Positions 25,901 through 37,562 of a stretch of 64,000 nt of DNA are shown one piece after another. Below the pieces are notes generated by a model. The model was not told the origin of the DNA and ran no database searches. It saw only the letters and a list, made by a program, of their open reading frames with translations. Position numbers and translations under genes: made by a program. The DNA comes from Eleginops maclovinus (taxonomy: Eukaryota > Chordata > Actinopteri > Perciformes > Eleginopidae), in NCBI RefSeq assembly GCF_036324505.1, contig NC_086362.1, positions 11,901,043 to 11,965,042 of the forward strand. The letters run 5' to 3'. Positions within the stretch are counted from its first letter, which is position 1. Each line of letters begins with the position of its first letter.

Positions 25901-26844
25901 GCAATTTTATTCTCTCTTCATGTATTCTTTAAACTGCCATGGTGTGGTGTAGAATTTAAAACAATGTCTTCACCTCATCATGTAAGGTCTTGTGTTACAT
26001 CAGTGCCAGAGTAGTCCCCACACATGCTGATGTAATTTAGGTTAGAACTGCTTTTGATCAAGTTAGTCATATTTCAGTAATACAAGGGTACTGAGACTCA
26101 ATTTTACAGACATCACAATATCATTTGAACAAAATCCAATCTCACAGAAAAGCCTGGAGGATCCTCTAAAATGTACCCTTTACCTGTATTATTCAATTAT
26201 TATTTTATTATATTCAGTCTCATTTCAATCCACACTATCTCCTGCCATCAGCTTGCGGCTGTGTGTTTGATTCCTTCTGGCACATTTCGCTCTGTTAGCG
26301 ATCAAGCGTGCAGCATAATATGTAACCTTGAACAAAAGAGAAGACTTCAGGCAATTAAACATTACAAAAGGAGGGTTTTTTTTACTGGTAGTTTCTTAAC
26401 TGAGATGGTGTTCAGCAAAGGGATTTGACCCTATGTCAATCATAGGGAAAGCCCTGTTGATATTTTACAAATAGTGTTACCTCTAAGATCATGTTTTGTA
26501 TACAGGCTGTCTTGCACTTAATCCAGTATACTCTTGCAAGTTAAATTCCGACTCATGATTACAAAGTAAGCACAGCACTCATTATTTTTTTTCTCCTAGT
26601 AACTGCACTCTATAGTGAAAGCCCCCAGTCCGAGTGGCACTAAAAGCAACAAACCAAGCGCTACCATTTAGGGGACAACCCCGCCTAGCACCAGTGTTTA
26701 ATATACTCTCTTCCCTTTTGTTCCTCCTCATTCCTCTAAATTCTCTCCATTCTCATCATTCTGTATATCTATCTATCTTTTCCTGCTCTCTATATCTCCC
26801 TATCTACCTCTCTGTCTGTCTCTTTTGGGCCATGCCTATGCCAG
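19952..26844 (+). other. nrxn2 intron, 6.9 kb
   Basis: No exon is recognised. This is AT-rich sequence with short poly-A (21679) and poly-C (24951) tracts. The acceptor end is CTGTCTGTCTC...GCCTATGCCAG. Short open frames here lack any family resemblance. Confidence 0.7.
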
Positions 26845-27006
26845 GTAACCATCTCAGTGGATGGTATATTGACCACCACTGGTTACACCCAGGAAGATTA
26901 CACCATGTTGGGTTCAGATGACTTCTTCTATATCGGAGGGAGCCCCAACACCGCTGACCTGCCCGGATCACCAGTCAGCAACAACTTCATGGGCTGCCTT
27001 AAAGAT
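26845..27006 (+). CDS. nrxn2: nrxn2 exon: C-terminal part of LNS2
   Basis: 162 nt, 54 codons, phase 0 at both ends; acceptor ATGCCAG|GTAACC, donor AAAGAT|GTGAGT. It encodes [40 protein letters not shown] and [14 protein letters not shown], the last strands of LNS2 including the conserved NFMGCLKD cysteine. [11 protein letters not shown] is neurexin-2-like (neurexin-1 and -3 have YVGGSPSTADL). Its first bases GTAACC themselves resemble a donor. Confidence 0.97.
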
Positions 27007-29177
27007 GTGAGTTGATATGTATGATTGTGCATTGTGTGAATTTATTCTGTATGCCACTGATCAAACAGGAAACCATGCGCACACTCTTATCATACTGCCT
27101 CTCTGCCTCATGCCTAGCAGGTTGCCTGCTGATGAAACATTTTCATTTGTGAGGATGAAAATGAACAGTTTGATAATGCAAACATCACAAAGTTGTGGTG
27201 AGAACAACCAACTTGTTTGACTGTGCGAAAGCCTCATCCTCACACATTCTGAAACCCATTGGTGTTGACTCTAACACCTGAGAATCATCATTCTGGGCAG
27301 ACAGTATGTCAGAGTAGGAGGTGTCAGACATACAGAATCCTGAATTGCTTTGAAGTGTTTGTTTTCTCTCCTCCAATCCACACTTCAGACCAAACAAATC
27401 CACAGGCATTGATTGCAAACCTCACACTGGGGTATCGGAAAATCACAAAGTTCCAGATTTACACCATAATACACAGTCACATATTCTGCAGTCAGGAATG
27501 GTTATGTAGAGGACAGTTGCTCTATAAAAAAACTTAATTCCTTCAGGTTTGAAAAAAAGTGACTTTTATTTTCACCAAGGCTTTAATTTATAATTTAACA
27601 AGCTGTCAAGAGGACCAATCACAGCTTAAAGTATTATGCCCTTGTAAATGTAATGACTTGTATAGAGGCGACGCAACATGATGCCATTGCATATCCTCAT
27701 AAAACCAAGCTGATTGAATAAGTAATTACTTCTGCCATCACTTTTAATGGATCACACAGTAATCGCCCTATCTCTAACTTAATTATGCCTGTAGAATTAC
27801 ATTTTCATTATTTGGGTTGCTATCAGAAGGATCCCTAGTGGGTCTTAAACTTCCCAAGGCGTTTAACTATCCTCTCTCATCAAGACAGGGCTGGATTTAC
27901 AGTCAACGTACAGACGGGCAACGGGAAGGGGAGGGGGTGTGAACAGTAGGAAAACAGACTAAAGCGGGTGCTTACAAATACAAATAGAGGTGAAAGTGAA
28001 GAGGGAAAGTTAGTCAAGTGTTGGAAATGGAAAGTCAGAGCAGATGGTCGGAGAGAAGAGCTTTTGAGAAGTTGTTGTCAGACTGAGTGAGGCACCAACA
28101 CTTAGCTATGCGAGGGTGGATGCAAATGAGGAAAAAACTAGCCGGAAGTACACCTTTAAAAGGGGAAATTGTTTTAGGTGATAATGGAATTTAGTATATT
28201 AGCTACACATTTTATTGGATTGCAGTCAAAGTAGTGCCACTGTAAACATCAGACATGGACATTTATAATTGACCTTGCGCCAAGGGCTGTGTACTCTGGG
28301 TCAGTACTGCAAAACATGGATTAATAACAAATGTTATTAAGTCAAATGAGGACATCTTAAAAATATGGTTTCTTCAAAGTAAGCAAAGCAGGGCTTCTCT
28401 AGATTTAGAAATTACATAATTTCATCCTTTACTGTCGATTTAAGGTAGTGCAGAGTATGTCCAGGTGTGTGTATCCAACACAAACAGCCTTTACAGTGTT
28501 TGATCCACACCTCTTAAGCTGGAGCTTCGCAGTTCATTTCCTGGTGTTTGTGTTTTATGGTTTTAACCTTTCAGCTGCAGTCAAGCTCTAATGGCTGAGC
28601 CACAAAGGTAACCACGCAGAAAGGCGCTGAAAAAACCTGCAATGAGAGTAACTGAGAGCGCCAGGTAAAGCAGTACAGTAGTAGCTGGAAATAAAGTGAG
28701 TGGTCGTGGGTTAGGTGGCGGTGTGTTTCATCCTGTGCAAGTTCGGTGGCACAGCTCGGATTATCAGTGGCGTTATGGTCCTGGGCAGAGCTTTCATGCC
28801 GGCACCGTGGTGAAACGCCTTTGATACGCTTGGCCAGTACCCTCAAGGCAGCAAAGGAAGAGTAAAAAGACACCAAAAGAGGCACTGAAGCCCTATGAAG
28901 TTTTATTTTTGTATTTGCTGTGTGCTCATATATTATGTGTGTGAGTGTTCAAAGTCACCCACGTGCTATGATCATACCCTGTGTGATGTATGTGTGTGTT
29001 TTCTGGGCTCACAGTTAGAGTGCTGTGGTGTGAAATCGGGTTTTTTGCTCCTCAGCCCCCAAGCCTGATTCCTCTCTTCTTATGTACATGGCCATCTGTC
29101 TCTCCACCGCAACCTCCGCCTCTTTATCTCTCAACCAGACAGTGACCTTGCTATCGCCCATTTCACACATCGCCCTC

Positions 29178-29225
<48 letters not shown>

Positions 29226-32200
29226 CAGTAGCCCTCCCCTCCTCCATGTCTCTCTGCACCCCTCTCCACCTCTCTCTCCCTCTCATCTTTCCTTTCTCTG
29301 GGGCACTTTTGTGTAATTAAGTCCATAGTAGCAATGTTGGCATGCCAGCTTTGCCATCCTGACGGCCAAATTAAAAATTGATTTCTTCGACTGATTCCAT
29401 GCACTGGATGAATGCTCTGGCCCCCCTCATTGCCCCCTCTCTCTTCATTCTCTCCCCCTGCTCAAATTCATGTCAATGCTCCATCTCTTCGTCTTCTTGT
29501 CTCACCTTTTTTCCACGATAAAATCTTCTGGTGTCGTCCATTGCCCCCACTCCCACCCCACCTACCACAGGTAAACCATCATTTGGGACTAGATAGCTGG
29601 AAGTGTGCTGCACAACCTAAACAATGATTTAGCTTTGCAAAGTTTCACAAATCAATGGCGTCGCCCCTGAGGCCGACTGTGGCCCATGTCAGGGCTGCAC
29701 ACCCTCTGACTTCAGAAAGATCACTGCTGTGAATCCAAGTCAAAAACACCCTGTAGCTCTCTTACCAGAGGCAAATAATTCAGAAGAAAAGAGGTTACAA
29801 AAACCCTGTTGCTAGACATTATTACCGCAGCTCAATATTTAAACGTTTTTGAGACATCTGACAGTGGTCTTTTAATCAGTGGACAAAGCTGGCAAGTTTC
29901 TTTGCAGCGGGCGATTTGGCTTATTATATAAGATGTCTAGACCTGCTCTTCCAATTCTAAAGAGCACCTATTTCTAGTATCTGTTTAGAGCCAGACACCC
30001 TGCAATATTTTACGATAGGTAGAAAGGCATTGAGTATAGGTGCGGAGTCAGCCTTCATACATTATCTGAGGTCTTTGCTTTCTATCTTATTTGATACAGT
30101 GTTCAGATGTGTCTCACACACTTTGGTACTCCCATGCGTCACTCTGTCCCTCTTTTACCCTCATCTTTCTCAAATTTGGCATTCACCACCATCTTCCTCT
30201 CACCCCTATGCTGTACAGCCCTCCCCTTGTGTTATCCCATGTACTTTTTGGAGTCTGATTTTGCTTTTAGTTGTCCCTGCCTAGATCTATGATCTTGCTG
30301 AAAATCCCTGATACCACTAGCCAATAACAGTAGACATTACATAAAGTTAATTCCTTCTAGCTCAGATTTGTGTCACCCTGTACAAAATCCTTCTGCCATT
30401 AAGAGTCTTGACACCAGCAACATACTGAAAGCAGGCATGTGATGTCCCATCTCTGCCTAATCATCTACTTTGAGTACATTCATGACCAAAAGACCAAATC
30501 TCAGATAAGTGCATTGTTTGCAATTATTTAATATGTCAATGATTTCAGATCATGGTATTACATTTAGATGTATTTTGTTCGCAGTTGACCTTTTAGGTAA
30601 GTAACATGTAGTTTGGGTAACTCTAAGAGGAAGCTAATGTTGTTTGTCATATTGAAAAACCTGTCATCGCAAAATGGTAATCTTTATCTATTAATTTGCA
30701 AGTGGAATTTGAGTTTAGATGTTGGTGCTGATTTGAAGGTCAGAGTCAACAAGATGAATAATCCTCAAATACCACAGAACATATAATGTGACATTGTTTT
30801 TAATATCCTCAATACAAATAAATGGATATTTTGACACAACCAATATCATTAGGAATTGAGTTATAAACAAATTCACAAAAACAAAAACTCTTCATCATGG
30901 CAACCTGACACGAGATCAGACTCTGGTTGGAATGTAAAATGAGTAATTTGAGCCGCGTTGTTGATATAACAGGCCTGAAAATCATCTGCTGTAGCATGTT
31001 GCCAGCTTTATTTCCTGCTTCTTTTCCCTACATGCTGTATGATCTGTCATCAAAAGCCCAACACCAGGCTGTCTATTCTGAATAAACAGAGCAGCATGGC
31101 TAAACTAAAATAAATAACTCAAAATAAATCAAATGAACATAAATCTTCTCCCTCCTTCCACTGCTTTTTCTCTCATTCACCTACCCATCTCTTTTCCTAA
31201 CAACATAAGCCAGGAGAGCTCACGCCTTATAAGCTGTCAGTTTATCGTTATCCAGGCTAATTACCAGGACTAATCTCCACTAATGACAACATTATGAGGT
31301 GTACAGTACATGTGGCAGCGTGGCCAAAGAAGGAGATAACCAAACAAGGCTTAAATTCAGGAATAACCCAGCACATCTATGTTCCTGTGGTTCATCCTGT
31401 GCCTGCGTGTAGGTGTAGTGTTTATGAAGACGTAGAGGGAGATTGTGTGCACGCATGGAACAAATAGGTCAGATTTGAGGGCGTTTGGATGAAACACAAT
31501 GAGGAATGACAGCAGCAGTCTGGTGGAATTAGATAGTCAAAACCAAATACAGTGAACCAAATAGCACGGGATGAGTCTTGTGTGCAAATATGAGATTGGG
31601 CCAATACAAACCAAAGCCAATGGATGCTTAATACACAAATACTAATTCAACATGTATTACTGGTTGAACAGAAGTTTACAGGACTGATCCAATTAGCTAT
31701 GATATATAGCTCTCTATTGTTTTACATCACAAGTGTTGCCCAATATCACTTTTGAAATATAATGTTGATAACAACGTTTGAAAACTTCATGTGCTACCAT
31801 GAATAATATATGTAAATGGCTATGGGGAAGGTAACACATCAATAAAACACTGTATTGTATGAATTTAAAAGAGTGAGTAATGATATCAGATTCACAGTTT
31901 GTAGTCAGCAGGCAAAAGTATTAAAAAACACTGTTATGGCTCAAGGTAAAGTGTTCACACAATGAGCAGGTGGCTTTCCTGTCTTTACTCTGTGACAATT
32001 CACACAACATGCCTGCTGCCAGGATCATACCTGATACCTTACAACAACAGAACCATTTTCTTAACCTCATAGCTGTGACAACAACACAAAACAAAGATGG
32101 AGAAAAATGCTGCCTTCTCTACATTCACTTTACCTGTCAGGGAGAGTGTGTCGGGGTGTGAGGGAGCGTGAAGAGCCCTCAAATCAGGGGGGAAAACACA

Positions 32201-33138
32201 CACAAACAAATACAAAGACCTCAGCTGCTTCACACTATTACCTCGAGGACGGCCTTGCAAATAGCTGTCTACAGAGTGTTCAACAAATAAAAGGAGAACT
32301 GAAACAATGAAGACAAGGATAATTTACTTTGCCTTTAGCACTTAATCCATTATGAATGCATATAGTGAGGCATAAAAACAGCCTTTGAGCTGAAACAATA
32401 GAGTCGTATTTCATCAAAGGCACTTGGAGACATTTACATTAAGGCCGTAGGCAACATTCACTTCTGCCTGCGTCTCAGTATACCCTGGAGCCATTTGAGT
32501 TGCATCCATTTCCTGTGCTTATACCTATACTGACATTTCTGAGCTGCTCTTATTGTACCAAAGCTAATAGTTGGTGTGCTTTATGGATTTGAACGGGAAT
32601 TTATAAAGTGGGGTTCAGACCTTAATGCACAAACACCCACACAGACGTCAGTAGCATCAATGGAAGCATGCCCCGGGCAACTCAGCGGCACTAAGTGGTT
32701 GCTCACCATTTTGAAATCATTCAAAGTGTAAAGGATTGCAATATAATATAATTATCAGTTATCTTAACACTCTCTTTAGGAACTGTATTTATTCAGAGGC
32801 AGTTAACAGTATGTGTATAATGTTGTGTTTGTTTCCAAATATTCAAGAAAAAGTCATGAACACATTTCACATCTTGATTCATCATTTCACGCTGCTGACA
32901 AGATTTCCCAGCAGCCACTATGCTGACACTTGAAATTAATTTGGGCAATTAGGGTGCATCTGTGGGATCTCAGGATTATGGAAGTAGTGTTCACTGTCAC
33001 AGCTGCATTTTTTGAGTCCCTTTTTAAATAATTATTCAATTCTAGATGCTGTATTTGAATACGCAAACACTTGTAACTACAAATATTCAATACAGCATTT
33101 TAAACTTGTAAGCACTTGCTCTCCTCTCTGCTCTCCAG
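27007..33138 (+). other. nrxn2 intron, 6.1 kb
   Basis: No exon is recognised. It contains a (TC)21 run at 29181-29222 within a pyrimidine-rich block (about 29090-29300). The acceptor is CTGCTCTCCAG. Confidence 0.7.
29181..29222 (+). repeat. (TC)n microsatellite, 42 bp
   Basis: A perfect TC run inside a pyrimidine-rich stretch. In RNA it would be a (UC)n tract, a potential PTB site or H-DNA-forming mirror repeat. Confidence 0.95.
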
Positions 33139-33577
33139 GTGGTGTACAAAAATAATGACTTTAAGCTGGAGCTGTCACAGCTGGCCATCGAGCGAGACCC
33201 TAAAATCACCCTTAATGGCGACTTGGTGTTTCGCTGCGAGGATGTGGCCGCCCTGGACCCTGTCACCTTTGAGACCCCCGAGTCCTACATCTCCCTGCCC
33301 AAGTGGAACACCAAAAAGACGGGATCTATCTCCTTCGATTTCCGCACTACGGAGCCCAGTGGGCTCTTGCTGTTCAGCCACGGCCGTCCTCAGGGTCCCA
33401 AAGAGCAGAAGCCTGGTAGGGAGCTTAAGACTGATTACTTTGCCATGGAGCTGCTGGAGGGGTATTTGTACCTGCTGATCGATATGGGCTCTGGAAAAAC
33501 AAAGCTGAAGGCCAGCAACAAGAAGGTTAATGATGGAGAGTGGTGCCATGTGGATTTCCAGAGGGAAGGGAGGAAAG
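33139..33577 (+). CDS. nrxn2: nrxn2 exon: LNS2-LNS3 linker and first half of LNS3
   Basis: 439 nt, entering phase 0 and leaving phase 1; acceptor CTCTCCAG|GTGGTG, donor AGGAAAG|GTGAGG. It encodes [16 protein letters not shown] (end of LNS2), then LNS3 from [20 protein letters not shown] through [20 protein letters not shown], a variable loop ([20 protein letters not shown]), and the [20 protein letters not shown] and [12 protein letters not shown] segments. [24 protein letters not shown] and GRKG match neurexin-2. The variable loop differs in length and sequence among neurexins, so it is useful for separating teleost duplicates. Read-through into the intron stops within four codons. Confidence 0.97.
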
Positions 33578-34891
33578 GTGAGGAGTGATTTTGAACTTGT
33601 CGTGTTGAAACCGACGACCAATCTAACATGTTGCTGTGCATGTGCACATTTTAAATGCAATTGTATTAACTGGGTTTACATTCATATTCATGATCCACAC
33701 GTTATAGCCAATCCTTTTCTTTTTCTTCACATCGTTCATGTCAGACAGATATTTCATGCAACATTATTTACAATTCACATTAAGAACAAAAAAGTATGTT
33801 TGATTGTAGCACACAACCTTAATGTGATGTCATCATCATTCACTCATTCAATCTTTATTTGGTCATTCTGTTTACTTTTGTACATGTTACATCAACAAAG
33901 GCCTTTGTGTCATTTTCTTGTACACCAATAAAAGAAATGAATTTAATTTTTACCCCACAGCCCCAACTGCAATTGGCTTTAGTAGAAACTTACAATTAAG
34001 GCCAAACATATCTACACGTTCCTACGTCCACTACTTCGCAAAAACACACATGTGCATAGAGAGTCTAAATCTGTCTAGCTTTCCATCCTAACCCAAGCTT
34101 TTTAAAACTGATGCTACATGTATTGGCATTTGTTAATACAGGTTTGTTTACGTGCAGAGAGAGATGTAATCTGATGTCTCTGCCTGCATGTGGGCGCAAA
34201 CAGCGACATCTGCATGCTTGAGTGTCTGCTGTCTGATGAATGATCTGTAGGTGGGCAAGCACCTAGGACATTATATCTCGCCCTAATGGCGTCTTATAAT
34301 GAGGAAGGGTTTTGTGAACGAGTGTGTGTGTAGGTGTCTGTGCGCGCATGCTTGTGATGATCTCACTGCTGCTCCTGCTGTAATTGGCTTTTAATAGAAA
34401 ATTAAGACGGAGTCGTTAATCACAAAAAGATAGAGGGCCTTTTGTTTCACCCACTCTCTGCTGCATTCTGCTTCCCTTCTCCTCCATTTAGCCTATTACA
34501 GACATGCATGTTTGACTCACACATACACACACCACACACACACACACCCTGCTGTCATCTGTTCAGTCGCTGTCCCTCTATCTGTGCTCTGTCCCTAAAT
34601 TATCCACTTACTGGTCCTCTCACAAAACCATTCACTCACTTGTCCACTAACTCAGCCACTTGACCTCCCAGCCACCCACTCACCTATCCAGACCAACCAC
34701 TAATTCAGTGTTTTGCACTCATTAAAACACTTTCAATATAAATCATGCATGCTCAAAACCATGCCAATATACACCACTTCTGTTGACTAAACTAAATAGC
34801 TATGGTTAGACTGATATACAGTATCTGTATACCTGTTTATCAGAACGGTTTCAATGTTTAATAAATAACTTGTTGTGTTTCTGTCTATTAG
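33578..34891 (+). other. nrxn2 intron, 1.3 kb
   Basis: No exon is seen. It has short CA-rich patches near 34520-34550. The acceptor is TTCTGTCTATTAG. Confidence 0.75.
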
Positions 34892-35275
34892 GATCCATCT
34901 CAGTGAACAGCCGCAGCATGCCCTTCAGCTCCCCAGAGGGCAGTGAAATCCTGGACCTGGACAGCGATATGTACCTGGGTGGGCTGCCCGAGTCAAAGTC
35001 GGACCTCATTCTGCCGCCAGAGGTTTGGACGGCACTGCTTAACTATGGCTACGTAGGCTGTGTCCGCGACCTTTTCATCGATGGCAAGAGCCGCGATGTG
35101 CGCCGTCTGGCTGAGATCCAGAGCGCGTTTGGGGTCAGCAGTTTCTGCACCCGGGAACTGCAGAAGAGGTGCAGCAGCGCCCCGTGTGGCAACGCAGGCC
35201 TGTGCAAAGAGGGCTGGAACCGCTACATCTGTGATTGCATTGGCACCGGATACCTGGGTACCAACTGTGAGATAG
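34892..35275 (+). CDS. nrxn2: nrxn2 exon: second half of LNS3 and EGF-B
   Basis: 384 nt, phase 1 in and out; acceptor TCTATTAG|GATCC, donor GAGATAG|GTAAGG. It encodes [60 protein letters not shown] and [20 protein letters not shown], ending LNS3. EGF-B follows, with six cysteines spaced as in [37 protein letters not shown] separates the second and third LNS pairs and acts as a hinge. Where mammalian neurexins have CER at the exon end, this protein has CEI, a small local difference. The GC-rich third positions contrast with the AT-rich introns. Confidence 0.97.
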
Positions 35276-37358
35276 GTAAGGGAGGGGGGGCTGGGGAAGG
35301 AATTGGTGTCTTTATGTGGGAAGGGACCACATTTTCAGCTCTAGAATTCATTCAGGTTTGTTAGTGAATTAACACAGTTGTAGTAGACATAATTCCAAAA
35401 AGAAAGGCCGATGTGTCATCCCAAGTGAGACACACAAATTGACATAAACCTTTCCTAAGATGACACAAAATAACTTCTCATAATTGGCATACACTGCAGA
35501 TGGTCCAAAAATGAAACAGTATAGTTGTAAATGTTGTACAATGTTTACAATGGTATGTCGTAAACTCCATCCAATAAAACCAGAGAACAAGTTTAGAATG
35601 AGCATTTCGATGATGCGCTGCTGTGCCTTTCACATAAACCAAGCAGCTGCTTTATAGTAAGAGTAAGAGCTCCACAGGGAGGTGTGTGTGCACCAAAAGC
35701 CACCCGGGGCTGGGTGTGAGGAGGGCTGACAGAGGCTGGAGCAATGAGGCTGGCAGCAGTGTGACAGAACAGCCACGCCTACCACCACCATCTGTGTCAG
35801 TCACCCAAGCCCAGGTGGTGCATACGCCACCGTAAGTGGAGCTTACCTAGTTAAACCGCACCACGTAGGTCTGATACATTCCAATTAGCTGCAGGCGCCC
35901 TGCTTCATGGTTTGCCTTTCCATGTCCGTGGGGGTGACTGAGCCATGACTGTATGGCATTTTGAGGGACAAGGAGGGTAATGAGGGAAGGAGAGATTGGA
36001 CTCAAATCTGGACAGTGGAGGTAGAGGATGAAATGTCTTTATTCTGAAGGGTGATATTTTAACAGTTTTGTCTTTAGTTCTCCAGTGACAGGTGACGTTT
36101 TAGTGGCCCTCTTTTGCCATCTACTGGAGCTTCTTGTTACTGCATGGATGTGGCGCAGGGCACTTTTCAAATAACCAGCTGCATATCGGTGTCAATAGAC
36201 TCAGAGGATAATATAAACAGAGTGTAAGGGCAATCCGGACTATTGAATAGATGAAGAAACCCAAGGGATATTATATGATGCCTTAAAGCCACATTATATT
36301 AAAATATATGCTGTTTAAGCTGCTGTTAGGATGATAATTAATAGTGTTTTGTGCACTGATAATTAATTTAATTGATTATTATATTTTTATTGAATCCCGT
36401 TTCAATAAATATTGCAAAACAAATCTCTTTCCACACACAGCAATTGTTCACCTTAAACTTAACTGAACAATATATAAAACCTCAATATAGACTCAAAAAC
36501 CACAAGGAAACAGAGTGGAATAGACTGAGGTACAGAGCTACCTCAAAACACACATCTACCCTCATTTGTGGAGCTATTTAATCAGAAATGACTTTGTTAC
36601 CGCCTCGCTGTTGCCAACAAAGGCACCATTATTTATGATGTCAGTAGAAGGTTTTTTTTTCTGTATCTTTTAGCTTAATCTTTCTAAAACCTGGACGTGT
36701 CATTTACCCTGTGACAGTGACTCATGTTATGATGACGCATGTCAGCCCACGCCGCAGAACAAGAGCAGTACTCAGAGAACTGTCACTCCACACAGCAGTC
36801 TATTTAGGGCATGGCTGATTCTAGAGAGAGTAAGCATGGTTGTGCCTGGTGTGAATAAGAATTTCTGGTGAACCAGCTGAACTTTAGTTCTTTTGTAGGC
36901 TTGGGGAGAGACTGGAATTGGACTCAATATGAATATTTATTGCGTTTTTCTCTTTTCCATATAATGAATGTTTTCATTTGATGCTTCGGGTGGTAGATTT
37001 GTCATTTTGTGAAAACAAATTAGAAGTGTAGGAACTCCTGGGCATATTGTGCGAAGACCAAACAAATGAAGATACAATAATATTTAATATCGACATAAAA
37101 TGTCAAACAACATAGAGGTGCAATTCCAAAAACACAAACAGGGACAAATGTGTCATTGTGTACATGCTGTCACAAAACCTTCTGTGAATTTAATATTACT
37201 TCTGCTTATTTTTAAAATGCCTATAAAGCAGACACATATTGACGAATGCACGTCATGTATAGGTATACAACAACATCCTTAATGTTTGATGTGGGAGACA
37301 AATACAAACTCCCCTTTGTATGTTTCAACCTCTTCTCCTCTTCCTCGCCACTATCCAG
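35276..37358 (+). other. nrxn2 intron, 2.1 kb
   Basis: No exon is seen. A patch at about 35650-35970 is clearly more GC-rich than the surrounding intron and poor in simple repeats; it may be a conserved regulatory segment (inference only). Confidence 0.6.
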
Positions 37359-37562
37359 AGGCGACGGTGCTGAGTTATGACGGTAGCATGTACCTGAAGA
37401 TCATTGTGCCGGTCACCATGCACACGGAGGCGGAGGACCTGGCGCTGCGCTTCATGTCTCAGCGGGCGTACGGTCTGCTCATGGCCACCACCTCTAAGGA
37501 GTCAGCAGACACCCTGCGACTGGAGCTGGACGGAGGCCGCGTCAAGCTCACAGTGAACCTCG
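37359..37562 (+). CDS. nrxn2: nrxn2 exon: N-terminal part of LNS4
   Basis: 204 nt, phase 1 in and out; acceptor CTATCCAG|AGGCGACG, donor CCTCG|GTAGGT. It encodes [40 protein letters not shown] and [20 protein letters not shown] followed by TVNL, the start of the fourth LNS domain, just after EGF-B. The exon leaves one G for the next codon: with the SS3 microexon it completes GAT (Asp), and without it GGC (Gly), exactly as in mammalian neurexins. Confidence 0.97.

Noticed and set aside
26634..26921. 95-residue open frame on + overlapping the exon at 26845
   Set aside because: It is in a different frame from the neurexin reading [14 protein letters not shown]; an intron/exon shadow.
33175..33660. 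161-residue open frame on - opposite an LNS3 exon
   Set aside because: It is a shadow of the GC-rich neurexin coding strand, which matches neurexin-2 residue by residue.
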